Positions 18,006 through 24,707 of a DNA stretch of 64,000 nt are shown here, one piece after another. Under the pieces are notes generated by a model. That model was not told where the DNA came from. It was given only the letters and a program-made list of their open reading frames with translations, and did not search any database. The position numbers and the translations under genes were made by a program. How positions within the stretch are numbered: the stretch's first letter is position 1; every line of letters starts with the position of its first letter. This stretch comes from an uncultured Campylobacter sp. (lineage in GTDB: Bacteria; Campylobacterota; Campylobacteria; Campylobacterales; Campylobacteraceae): NCBI RefSeq assembly GCF_963518785.1, contig NZ_CAUQKJ010000004.1, positions 124,001 through 188,000 on the forward strand. Reading direction: 5' to 3'.

Positions 18006-18267
18006 TTTAAACGGCGACGGAATAAAAACAATATCAAGAAAAAACAGTAAAACATACTTTGACCTGGATAATAATAAATTCGCAGAAAATATCTCTTGGA
18101 TAGACAAAAATGACGGAATTTTAATCAATAAAACCTTAATCACAAATAGCATAACAAACGGAAGCGAACTATTTGGAAATCATACTTTACTAAGAGATGG
18201 AAGCTTAGCTAATAACGGATTTGAAGCCTTAAAAGAATTTGCAAATTTAAATTTACTTGTTGCGTAA
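17992..18267 (+). CDS. Orphan C-terminal fragment of a Ca-binding (RTX/hemolysin-type) protein
   Basis: The 91-residue product matches the conserved module at the C-terminal side of very large secreted proteins: DLNGDGIKTISRKNSKTYFD, LDNN-F-E-SW-D-DG-L, then GSELFGNHTLL-DG-LANNGFEALKEF. In complete proteins this block (DxDGDGxxT - FDxDN - GSELFGN - NGFEAL) is followed by further Asp-rich Ca-binding repeats. Here it stops early at LNLLVA, inside the A/T-rich repeat sequence. It has its own excellent RBS and ATG, so it may be expressed, but most likely it is the remnant of a toxin cassette. Confidence 0.5.
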   Translation: MPKIDLNGDGIKTISRKNSKTYFDLDNNKFAENISWIDKNDGILINKTLITNSITNGSELFGNHTLLRDGSLANNGFEALKEFANLNLLVA

Positions 18268-18349
18268 GTTTAAATTTATAAATTTAAGAATTTTGTATCG
18301 TATTTAAACGATATGACTTTGAATTTACAAAAATAGCTAATTTAAGGTT

Positions 18350-18381
18350 ACAACAAATCAAATTTAAGATTGATTTGTTGT
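18350..18381 (+). promoter_or_regulatory. 12-bp perfect inverted repeat over a promoter
   Basis: ACAACAAATCAA and TTGATTTGTTGT are perfect complements separated by 8 bases. The right arm runs straight into TATAAT (18381-18386), a perfect -10 box for paralog 2. The arrangement fits a repressor operator; alternatively it is a hairpin ending transcription from the Ca-binding fragment. Confidence 0.5.
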
Positions 18382-18411
18382 ATAATGCAGACTCGCGAAA
18401 AAGAAGTAAAA

Positions 18412-19251
18412 TTGGAAAATTTAAATTTCAAAAACGATATTTTTGATAAAAACAAAAACCAACGAGATTATGATAAAGAACCATTAATTTTACGGAATTA
18501 TACTAGTTGGGCTTTATTTATCCATTTTTTATTAATTTTTGCATTTTGGGTGATTGTTTCAGCATTCGTTTTGAATAAATTTGATGAATTTGAAGATGGA
18601 AATTTAGAAATCGGAATAGCTATACAAACAGCCCTTTCTTTTGGTTTTATAACAACTCTTATTTTAATATTAGATTTTAAAAATATTTTATCAATAAAGC
18701 CACATTATACTCATTTTTACAATTCAAAAGTTGTGTTTTATAATCATAACAATAAAATTGATGAAACAATATATTTCCAAGTTATGGGAGGTAGAATTGT
18801 GCTTCATAATCCATCTGACAATCCAATTGGTTACGATATTTCGCATGTAAAAAAAGAAGGCAAAATGGTTTTTTGTTCTTTTATGCGAATAATTACAACA
18901 ACAGGTTTTGGTTGGGCATTTTTGAGTGCATTTACGATAATAAATTTTGTTTCTAGGTATAGTTTTGGACCATTCTTGTTGAGTGTACTTATTACAATAT
19001 TTACATTATTTTTAGCCGAATTTTTAGAAATTTTAGTTTTCATGGGAATTTATAAAAAATCAAACAAAACTCTTAAAAATTTTTGGAAATATGCTAGAAA
19101 ATTTCAAATAAACATAGAGTGGGCTTCGATTGAAAGGTGGAAAATTACTCCGACTATCAATATGTTTTATTTCAATCAAAAAGACCACGACGAGTTGAGG
19201 CAGTATATTTTAACTATATTTAACAGAGATATTGACAATAATTTAAAATAA
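18412..19251 (+). CDS. AT-rich multi-spanning membrane protein, paralog 2
   Basis: Second member of the RDYDK-PL family: QRDYDKEPLILRNY near the N-terminus, two membrane helices, YNSKVVFYNH, a longer cytoplasmic or periplasmic loop than paralog 1, two further helices ending FLEILVFMGIYKKSNKTLKN, and the C-terminal FNQKDHDELRQYILTIF. Start chosen as TTG at 18412, because the upstream ATG (18385) overlaps the TATAAT promoter box and AAGAAG precedes the TTG; the start also aligns with that of paralog 3. Followed by a perfect 204-bp repeat copy. Function unknown; an immunity role is inferred from context. Confidence 0.6.
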   Translation: MENLNFKNDIFDKNKNQRDYDKEPLILRNYTSWALFIHFLLIFAFWVIVSAFVLNKFDEFEDGNLEIGIAIQTALSFGFITTLILILDFKNILSIKPHYTHFYNSKVVFYNHNNKIDETIYFQVMGGRIVLHNPSDNPIGYDISHVKKEGKMVFCSFMRIITTTGFGWAFLSAFTIINFVSRYSFGPFLLSVLITIFTLFLAEFLEILVFMGIYKKSNKTLKNFWKYARKFQINIEWASIERWKITPTINMFYFNQKDHDELRQYILTIFNRDIDNNLK

Positions 19252-19254
19252 AAA

Positions 19255-19458
19255 TTTTCTAATAAGGAGACAAAAAATGAGTAATCCTAGCAGAATTAAC
19301 AAGACAACAAACGAGTTGGATAAAGCAGAAAAAAAGACTGCTATATTCTTTGGATTTAACTGAGGGCTAATTCAGATCAAATGGATCCAAATATCAAATT
19401 TACAAATTTAAATTTACTTGTTGCTTGAATTCAAAAGCAATAGCAAGTTTAAATTTGT
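19255..19458 (+). repeat. 204-bp perfect direct repeat, copy A
   Basis: Identical by eye to 20285-20488 (offset 1030). It begins at the end of paralog 2 and includes an RBS, a 28-codon open frame and an A/T-rich near-palindrome. It continues as a diverged hairpin (AATATCGGTGATACTG) until paralog 3. Identity far above that of the genes on either side implies recent duplication or gene conversion. Confidence 0.85.
19277..19363 (+). pseudogene. 28-codon open frame in repeat copy A
   Basis: AAGGAG RBS, ATG and 28 codons (MSNPSRINKTTNELDKAEKK then TAIFFGFN). Very Lys/Asn-rich and hydrophilic until the last residues. It may be a real small protein, or the shortened N-terminus of a lost larger gene. 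The same words (GACTGC, GGATTTAAC) occur after the mini-gene at 16.8 kb, which favours a shared ancestral sequence. Confidence 0.35.
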
Positions 19459-19533
19459 AAATTTATAAAATCCAATATCGGTGATACTGATCGAGATTGA
19501 ATTTAAAATGAAATTGTATAAAAAGGATGAAAG

Positions 19534-20271
19534 GTGGATAATGATGTTTTTAATAAAAACAAGAATTTAAGGGATTATGACAAAGAGCCGCTGATTTTAC
19601 GTGATTATAGTAGAGAAATGTTGCTTCACGGTGTTTTAAATTTAATATTTTTCTTTATTTCTTTGCTTTTTATTTTTGCAATACAGTACCACATCGAATT
19701 TGATGAATTTGACGAAATAATAAGAAAAATTTATATCTTATTTTTGATATTTATAGCGTTTTTATTTATTTCTTATGTAATAACTATTATTTCAAAAGAA
19801 CGCTTTGTTTCACTTTCGTCTAATATGAGAGCAGTATATTACGATAGTGATTTGCAAATACGAAAAATTCAGAGCTTATTGGGGAATAAAGAATTTTCAT
19901 CGTTTTTATATTTCATACTTAGTAGCAAATTTATAACATTATATCCTATTTTAATTGTATCAATAGGTGGATTTATATTTACTTTTGATAGCGAATTTAT
20001 AATAAGTTTGCTTCTTTACGCTTTTGCTTTGTTTTTAGCGATTATATATGATATTTTATTTCGTATGTTGCTTTATAAAAAATCAAATAAAAATTTGACA
20101 AATTTTTGGGAATATTCACAAAAATTTGTAATTGATATAGGTTGGATAAGAGGTGTTCGTGTAATAATACAACAAGGGGCAACAATAGCTTTTTTTAATC
20201 AAAAAGACCACGATTTATTGAAAGAATATTTTCTTACACTTTTTCACATAAATTTAGATAAAGATATATAA
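19534..20271 (+). CDS. AT-rich multi-spanning membrane protein, paralog 3
   Basis: Third RDYDK-PL family member, 245 residues: NLRDYDKEPLILRDY near residue 12, two membrane helices, a short loop with AVYYDS, two more helices (about 125-180) ending LLYKKSNKNLTNFWEYS, and C-terminal FFNQKDHDLLKEYFLTLFHI. GTG start preceded by AAAGG (AAAAAGGATGAAAG). It lies between the two perfect copies of the 204-bp repeat, forming a repeat-gene-repeat cassette. Function unknown; probably an inner-membrane protein. Confidence 0.6.
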   Translation: MDNDVFNKNKNLRDYDKEPLILRDYSREMLLHGVLNLIFFFISLLFIFAIQYHIEFDEFDEIIRKIYILFLIFIAFLFISYVITIISKERFVSLSSNMRAVYYDSDLQIRKIQSLLGNKEFSSFLYFILSSKFITLYPILIVSIGGFIFTFDSEFIISLLLYAFALFLAIIYDILFRMLLYKKSNKNLTNFWEYSQKFVIDIGWIRGVRVIIQQGATIAFFNQKDHDLLKEYFLTLFHINLDKDI

Positions 20272-20284
20272 AAGATATTAAAAT

Positions 20285-20488
20285 TTTTCTAATAAGGAGA
20301 CAAAAAATGAGTAATCCTAGCAGAATTAACAAGACAACAAACGAGTTGGATAAAGCAGAAAAAAAGACTGCTATATTCTTTGGATTTAACTGAGGGCTAA
20401 TTCAGATCAAATGGATCCAAATATCAAATTTACAAATTTAAATTTACTTGTTGCTTGAATTCAAAAGCAATAGCAAGTTTAAATTTGT
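20285..20488 (+). repeat. 204-bp perfect direct repeat, copy B
   Basis: Identical to 19255-19458 by eye. Followed by the hairpin CAGTATCAAACGATACTG and a short stretch GACGAGATTTGAA that matches part of the prophage attachment repeat. Confidence 0.85.
20307..20393 (+). pseudogene. 28-codon open frame in repeat copy B
   Basis: Identical to the frame at 19277-19363, including its RBS. Two identical copies say nothing about selection on the protein, because the whole repeat is identical. Confidence 0.35.
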
Positions 20489-20545
20489 GAATTCATAAAA
20501 TTCAGTATCAAACGATACTGACGAGATTTGAATTTTGCATTAAAA

Positions 20546-20646
20546 TGTCATTGCGAAACGGAGAAACCGTTTATTAAAGCAAATTTGCAAATTCAGAACG
20601 CCTCATTGTTGAATTGTTTCGACCACTTCATGGTCTCGCAATGACA
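20546..20646. repeat. REP/MITE-like palindromic element
   Basis: Ends are an 11-bp perfect inverted repeat (TGTCATTGCGA and TCGCAATGACA) about 100 bp apart, with an inner AACGG-CCGTT hairpin and, on the other strand, the string GAGACCATGAAGTGGTCGAA. Elements beginning TGTCATTGCGA are scattered through many bacterial genomes as extragenic palindromes. The element is out of keeping in composition with the AT-rich island around it and probably inserted there. Confidence 0.6.
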
Positions 20647-20714
20647 AGGTTATGGGCATTGTGGGAATTTAAATAAATTCTTGCAATAAGAGAAATTTTT
20701 TAAAAAGGATTAAA

Positions 20715-21379
20715 ATGAGAGATTATGATAAAGCTCCACTCATCATTAAAAATAACTTTATAATGATAATGTATGGTTTTACATTTTTGCTTGTATGTAA
20801 CACTATAATGATTTATATTGTATTTTTTACTGGTGTTGTCGATTGGAATAGTGGCGATTTTTTTGAAATTTTAAAAAATGAAATGAGAAATCCAAGATTT
20901 AGCTCTGTGGTTGTAGCATTTCCAATAGTCAATATTTGGGCTTTTATTGATTTTATTAGAAAATTTAGAAAACCGAAAAAGTATATTTATATAATGATAA
21001 AGTTTATTGGGATAAACGAGACGCAACAGTAGAAAAACAAAATATTATTTGGGTTAAAAAAGGTATTTATCCTATGATTGGTAAGATACCAGATAACTCG
21101 GTTCAAAAAATTTTTGCACCATTTGGTTTTGTTATTGCGGGATTTTTTTTGATTTTATCAAATTTGTTTGCTTATTTAGCAAAATTAGTTGCTTTATTAA
21201 TTAACAAAGATTATAAATTTATACTATTTTGCACCATAGTTTTTTATGACAATCAAAAAAATGCCGTAAATGTCTATTTAATGACAAAGCAAGACTATAA
21301 ACTAGTAAATGAATATTTACTACAAAATTTTAATTTACAAATCGAAAATTTAGATAAAAACTACAAATTCTATAAATAG
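20715..21379 (+). pseudogene. Frameshifted paralog 4 of the RDYDK-PL membrane family
   Basis: Starts with MRDYDKAPLIIKNN and two membrane helices. The frame is lost near 20,985 (after RKFRKPKKY). One base off, the sequence continues as YNDKVYWDKRDATVEKQNII, which is the family's YNSKV-loop, then two membrane helices and the typical C-terminal end MTKQDYKLVNEYLLQNFNLQ. Only a single-base change separates the two frames. The family alignment makes a frameshift far likelier than two separate genes. It leaves a protein cut after two helices. Confidence 0.7.
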
Positions 21380-21388
21380 GAGAAAATT

Positions 21389-21756
21389 ATGCCAGAAGAT
21401 AACAATACTTCTAGCAATTCAAGTCAAGGTGTTGCTTGGTATGTCAAGCCTACTTCGGATACAATCGATTTCATAAAAGGAATTCCCGTAAATGTTTTAG
21501 CCGACCCTGATAATGTCAAGGTTTTTGATAACTATGTAAAAATCAAATCAGGTGGGCTAAATATGGTTATTCCTATCGTTGATGCGGCTGCTGGGAAAAA
21601 AGAGTGGGACGAAGCTATCGCAAGGGGAGCCGGTGATGTGGTGCAAGACTTGGCTGTTAGTGCTTTAGCTTCTAGTGCGTATGTCGCTTTCTTTGGTTCA
21701 AATCCTTGTCGGCTGGGGTGCAGTGGCTGCTGGCGCAGGTATTACTTGGGCTAAGG
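21389..21756 (+). pseudogene. N-terminal fragment of a toxin-like large protein, frameshifted and cut by a rearrangement
   Basis: Good RBS (AGGAG) and ATG. The product begins MPEDNNTSSNSSQGVAWYVK and has a hydrophobic, Gly/Ala-rich stretch (ARGAGDVVQDLAVSALASSA). At about 21,707 one extra T changes frame. Skipping it restores NPVGWGAVAAGAGITWAKG, a smooth continuation of the glycine-zipper stretch. The continuation ends at about 21,756, where the sequence switches to the antisense of an integrase gene. The fragment looks like the membrane-active N-terminal part of a secreted Gly-rich protein, with its body lost. Confidence 0.5.
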
Positions 21757-22730
21757 GCCTTTACAAGTGTTGCCTCACTTAAAACGTTTCCTTCCGTATT
21801 CGCAAAAAATAAATAGGACTTTGCTTTTATGCTCTCTAGCCACTCACCTACTTCTTTTGGAAGACCTAAATACTCGTCTCCGTTAGATTTTACCTTATTC
21901 TCATCTTGCGGGAATAGTAAGTAATATTCTCCGTCATCGTCCACCTTTAAATGCTCATGGGTTAAATTTCTTACATTTGAGCTTCTTAGCCCGGTAAGTA
22001 GTCCGAATATTAAAGCATTTTTAACGCCGATTTGATGAGGGTAGTTCATGATAAATTTTATCAACAACTTCAAATCCGCATTCGCGTAAATATATGAATA
22101 GCCCCCAGATTTAGGTATCTTATATAGGTTTTTTAATTGCGTATCACAAAATAAAAGATTATCACTTATACCTCTATCTCGCGCGAACCTGAATAAAGAA
22201 CGGATAAAATAAAACAGATCTTTTAAAAGTGCAAATTTTCCATTCTTGTAAATAGGGTCTAATATCTGCATTATCTCTTTTTTAGTAATCTTTCCGATAT
22301 CCTTATCACTAACGCACCTTAACCTCGATTGAAATCTAAATCGTAATTTCCTTAACGTCTTCTCGGCAAAAGCGTTATATTCGCAGTAAATTTTAAAAAC
22401 ACTCGCTAGCGTATTCTTTGGAGCCGCCACACCATTAGTATGGCTATTTGATATTAATTTCTTTAACAATATTCTAGCCCCTTCGAATGTTATTTCGTCG
22501 GCATTGCCTAGAGCCTTGATTAGCTTGCCACCTCGCGTATAGTGATAGTGCCTGTGTGTTTTAACCGTTCCGTCTCTGGCCGGTGAGCTATAAAATTTAA
22601 CGGCTATAAAATCATCTAAGACTTCGACCATAGTGTGCTTATATTGCGGCAAGATAAAATTCCTGACTACTTTGTCAGGGTCTGATTTAAAAATTGGATT
22701 ATCCTTAATTTTGGTAAAAACTTCCGTCAT
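21757..22730 (-). pseudogene. P4-type tyrosine integrase, 3' end lost
   Basis: Start ATG at 22730 with RBS AGGAAG. About 325 codons resemble P4-family integrases: an arm-binding N-terminus (ILPQYKHTMVEVLDDF), a core-binding domain (SVFKIYCEYNAFAEKTLRK) and the catalytic domain with the first Arg in FGLLTGLRSSNVRNLTHEHL. Homology ends at EATLVKAL, before the H-x-x-R, H and catalytic Tyr boxes. The following codons are antisense of the toxin fragment. The enzyme must be inactive. It points away from the attachment repeat at 22,970, the usual position of an integrase beside its att site. Confidence 0.7.
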
Positions 22731-22801
22731 CTTTCTTCCTTTGTATAGTAATTTTAGGCAGATTATAGAATTTCCTCAAAGGATTAACAAGGCAGGAGCA
22801 C

Positions 22802-22845
22802 AGAAAAAGCTACTATACAATTTTTTAATATATAGTAGTTTTTCT
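22802..22845. terminator. Bidirectional terminator-like hairpin
   Basis: AGAAAAAGCTACTATA and TATAGTAGTTTTTCT form an almost perfect stem (one bulge) with an A/T-rich loop, and A and T runs on both sides. It lies between the truncated integrase start and the prophage left end. Confidence 0.55.
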
Positions 22846-22969
22846 TAAAATATATGTATCAATCGGTAGTTTTAAGTATTAAGAATTTTTTAAGAGCAAT
22901 TTTAAAATTCCCAAAAATAGGACTTTTAAAAAATTCAAAAAACTAAAAAATAGGGGAAATTCTGATAGA

Positions 22970-22992
22970 TGGTGCGACCGACGAGATTTGAA
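22970..22992. repeat. Prophage attachment repeat, distal copy (attL)
   Basis: Copy of the tRNA-Leu 3' end (starts TGGTGCGACCGACGAGA) differing from the tRNA gene at one base (T for C at position 18). The mismatch lies in the T arm and shows that this copy is not under tRNA selection. Confidence 0.85.
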
Positions 22993-23027
22993 ATTTTACT
23001 ACGCATTTAAATTTACATTAAATTTAT

Positions 23028-23045
23028 TTGTGTATAATTACACAA
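23028..23045 (+). promoter_or_regulatory. hicAB promoter with overlapping palindromic operator
   Basis: TTGTGTA-TAAT-TACACAA is a perfect 7-bp inverted repeat that encloses TATAAT (23033-23038), a perfect -10 box 20 bases before the hicA start. A HicB DNA-binding dimer sitting here would block the promoter, which is the usual autoregulation of hicAB operons. Confidence 0.65.
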
Positions 23046-23057
23046 CAAGGTTTAAAG

Positions 23058-23285
23058 ATGAGTAAAGACGATAAATTAATCAAGGATTTGGAAAATAATC
23101 CTAAGAATGTAAGGTTTGAGACTTTAGAAAAGATTTTGCTTAGTAAGGGTTTTACTTTGCAAAGTATCAAAGGCTCTCATCATAATTTTGTCAAAAACGG
23201 CTATTTGATAACCTTACCTAAGCATAAGCCTATGAAAATTTTTTATGTTAAGCTTGTGCTAAAATCTATAGAGGAGCAGAAATGA
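23058..23285 (+). CDS. hicA: HicA-family toxin (mRNA interferase)
   Basis: Small toxin that cleaves translated mRNA; sequestered by HicB. The 75-residue product has the HicA fold segments RFETLEKILLSKGFTLQSIK, GSHHNF (catalytic His region of HicA) and ITLPKHKP, then a C-terminal helix. The ATG at 23058 is preferred to an in-frame TTG at 23028, because that TTG lies inside the promoter palindrome. It overlaps hicB by four bases (ATGA), as in coupled toxin-antitoxin pairs. It lies just inside the distal attachment repeat of the prophage, so it travels with the phage. Confidence 0.85.
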   Translation: MSKDDKLIKDLENNPKNVRFETLEKILLSKGFTLQSIKGSHHNFVKNGYLITLPKHKPMKIFYVKLVLKSIEEQK

Positions 23286-23638
23286 AAAAGGATTTAAACT
23301 ATTATCTAAATTTGCCTTACAAAATCGAGCTTAGAAAGATAGCAGATGATGAAGGCGGTGGCTGGGGTGCATTTATGCCGGAATTTAAAGGCTATGCTTT
23401 GTTTTGGGGCGATGGCGATACAAAAGAGGAAGCATTAAACGATCTTGATGCCGCTTTTAAATCTACGCTTGAGAGTATGTTAGAGCATAATGATTTTATT
23501 CCTGAACCTGCTTCTGATAAGAAAATTCGTGTAAATGTAAGCCTTTCACAATCTTTGCTTAATGCTATCGACAAGGTAACTAATAATAGATCACAATTTT
23601 TGAGCGAGGCTGCTAACTTAAAGCTTAAGGGTATTTAA
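23282..23638 (+). CDS. hicB: HicB-family antitoxin
   Basis: The 118-residue antitoxin has an N-terminal degenerate RNase H-like HicB domain (YKIELRKIADDEGGGWGAFM, PEFKGYALFWGDGDTKEEAL) and a C-terminal ribbon-helix-helix-like DNA-binding part (KKIRVNVSLSQSLLNAIDKV). The RHH part would bind the palindrome at 23028-23045. Coupled to hicA by a four-base overlap. The 3' end meets the convergent nuclease gene by four bases. Confidence 0.87.
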   Translation: MKKDLNYYLNLPYKIELRKIADDEGGGWGAFMPEFKGYALFWGDGDTKEEALNDLDAAFKSTLESMLEHNDFIPEPASDKKIRVNVSLSQSLLNAIDKVTNNRSQFLSEAANLKLKGI

Positions 23639-24255
23639 TCGAACATAGGCATTGTTATATATTCTATTTCGTTTTGATTTTCTTTGACGTATAATTCTAC
23701 GGCTTTTTTGGTATTTTCATTAGAAGTTATAAACATTTTTCTGATTTTTCTATTTTTTAAAAATATTGCATTTTTATTTACATATATATGACAATCGCCT
23801 ATAAATGCTCTTATATCTTTTTGTTCTATTGGTTGATTCCAATTTTTACATTGTATTAAAATCGTTTCTTGATTTTTATGACATATGACGTCTATGCCTC
23901 CGTCTTTTTTGCCATTGTTTAAGCCGTTCATATAAATTTTATATCCTTCTTTTTTGAAATATTTTGCTATATAAAATTCATAGTCCGTGCCTTTTTTATG
24001 TTTTGATATCATTTTTTGTTTTGTTATATTTTCAATTTTTATTTGTTTATAAATTTCATAGAGATCGGTTTGTTTATCTTGTTCTACTAAATTTTTATTT
24101 TCTTGTATGTATTTATTGTGTTGTTCTTGCTTTTTTGTTCTTTTATAATTTGTAATTGTATAATTTCCTATTTTTGTGTTTTTTTCTGTATTTAATGTTG
24201 AAAATAATATTAAAATAATAAAAGCGCATATTGCTGCCAAAATTAAAAATATCAT
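23635..24255 (-). CDS. Membrane-anchored Mrr-like restriction endonuclease
   Basis: The 206-residue protein has an N-terminal membrane helix (residues 2-19), a basic coiled linker and a C-terminal nuclease domain of the Mrr/PD-(D/E)xK group: GTDYEFYIAKYFKKEGYKIY (acidic E93), KKDGGIDVI (D122) and ILIQCKNW (Q135-x-K137), followed by FIGDCHIYVNK. Mrr-type enzymes cut modified or foreign DNA. Tethered to the inner membrane, it could act on incoming DNA such as rival phage genomes, or serve phage functions. It is encoded with the HTH regulator, starting one base after that gene's stop. Confidence 0.75.
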   Translation of the reverse strand: MIFLILAAICAFIILILFSTLNTEKNTKIGNYTITNYKRTKKQEQHNKYIQENKNLVEQDKQTDLYEIYKQIKIENITKQKMISKHKKGTDYEFYIAKYFKKEGYKIYMNGLNNGKKDGGIDVICHKNQETILIQCKNWNQPIEQKDIRAFIGDCHIYVNKNAIFLKNRKIRKMFITSNENTKKAVELYVKENQNEIEYITMPMFD

Positions 24256-24500
24256 TACTTATCGATTTCTTTTTTGAGAATTCTTGCTTTTATATCGCTT
24301 AAATAAAATTCTTTTTCTATTTTACTTAAATTCTTAAAATATTTTAGTAATTCATCTTCTATTGTTTCTTGTCCTTTATTATCAAAATGCTCTTTTTTGT
24401 AGTTCATCACAATGTTATATAAATATTCTTTTTCTTTTTTCCAATTATATAAAGTAGGTTCTGAAATTTTTAAAATTTCACAAAAATCTTTGTTATTCAT
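24255..24500 (-). CDS. Small HTH regulator, candidate phage repressor
   Basis: The 81-residue protein begins with a helix-turn-helix (MNNKDFCEILKISEPTLYNW, then KKEKEYLYNIV) followed by charged helices. It is divergent from the structural operon, with about 200 bases of promoter sequence between, the position of a lysogeny-type repressor in filamentous prophages. Probable operators (TTATATCG words and ATATCGATAT) lie upstream. The target is inferred from position. Confidence 0.6.
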   Translation of the reverse strand: MNNKDFCEILKISEPTLYNWKKEKEYLYNIVMNYKKEHFDNKGQETIEDELLKYFKNLSKIEKEFYLSDIKARILKKEIDK

Positions 24501-24546
24501 CTTGACAATCTTTTAGTTTTATTGTAAAATACTAAAATAATTTAAG

Positions 24547-24597
24547 TTATATCGTTTATAATTTAAAATATTAAAGCGATGAATTATATCGATATAT
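24547..24597. promoter_or_regulatory. Divergent promoter/operator region of the prophage
   Basis: TATAAT at 24557-24562 for the rightward structural operon and its complement (24583-24588) for the leftward regulator. TTATATCG occurs twice, at 24547 and 24584, and ATATCGATAT (24587-24596) is a perfect palindrome overlapping the leftward -10. This is what an autoregulated two-way switch would look like. Confidence 0.5.
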
Positions 24598-24636
24598 TTC
24601 TTAAATTTCAGACCCGAGCACGTCTTTAAACTGTTT

Positions 24637-24661
24637 GGGGGTGGTTATAAGCTCCGCCCCC
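24637..24661 (+). other. GC-rich hairpin in the prophage leader
   Basis: GGGGGTGG and CCGCCCCC form an 8-bp stem (one G-T pair) with a 9-base loop, in otherwise AT-rich sequence upstream of the first structural gene. Candidate for a packaging signal, an origin element or an attenuator; no T run follows, so a simple terminator is unlikely. Confidence 0.5.
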
Positions 24662-24707
24662 GTTAAATCCAAAAGCTTGATGAAATTTTCCTTAAAGGAG
24701 CTTTACG

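Noticed and set aside
16840..20540. Intergenic repeats as a CRISPR array
   Set aside because: The repeats are about 200 bp, only a few copies, separated by whole genes and not by uniform spacers; no cas genes.
23028..23057. TTG start for hicA at 23028
   Set aside because: It lies within the palindromic promoter; the ATG at 23058 is better spaced and typical in length.
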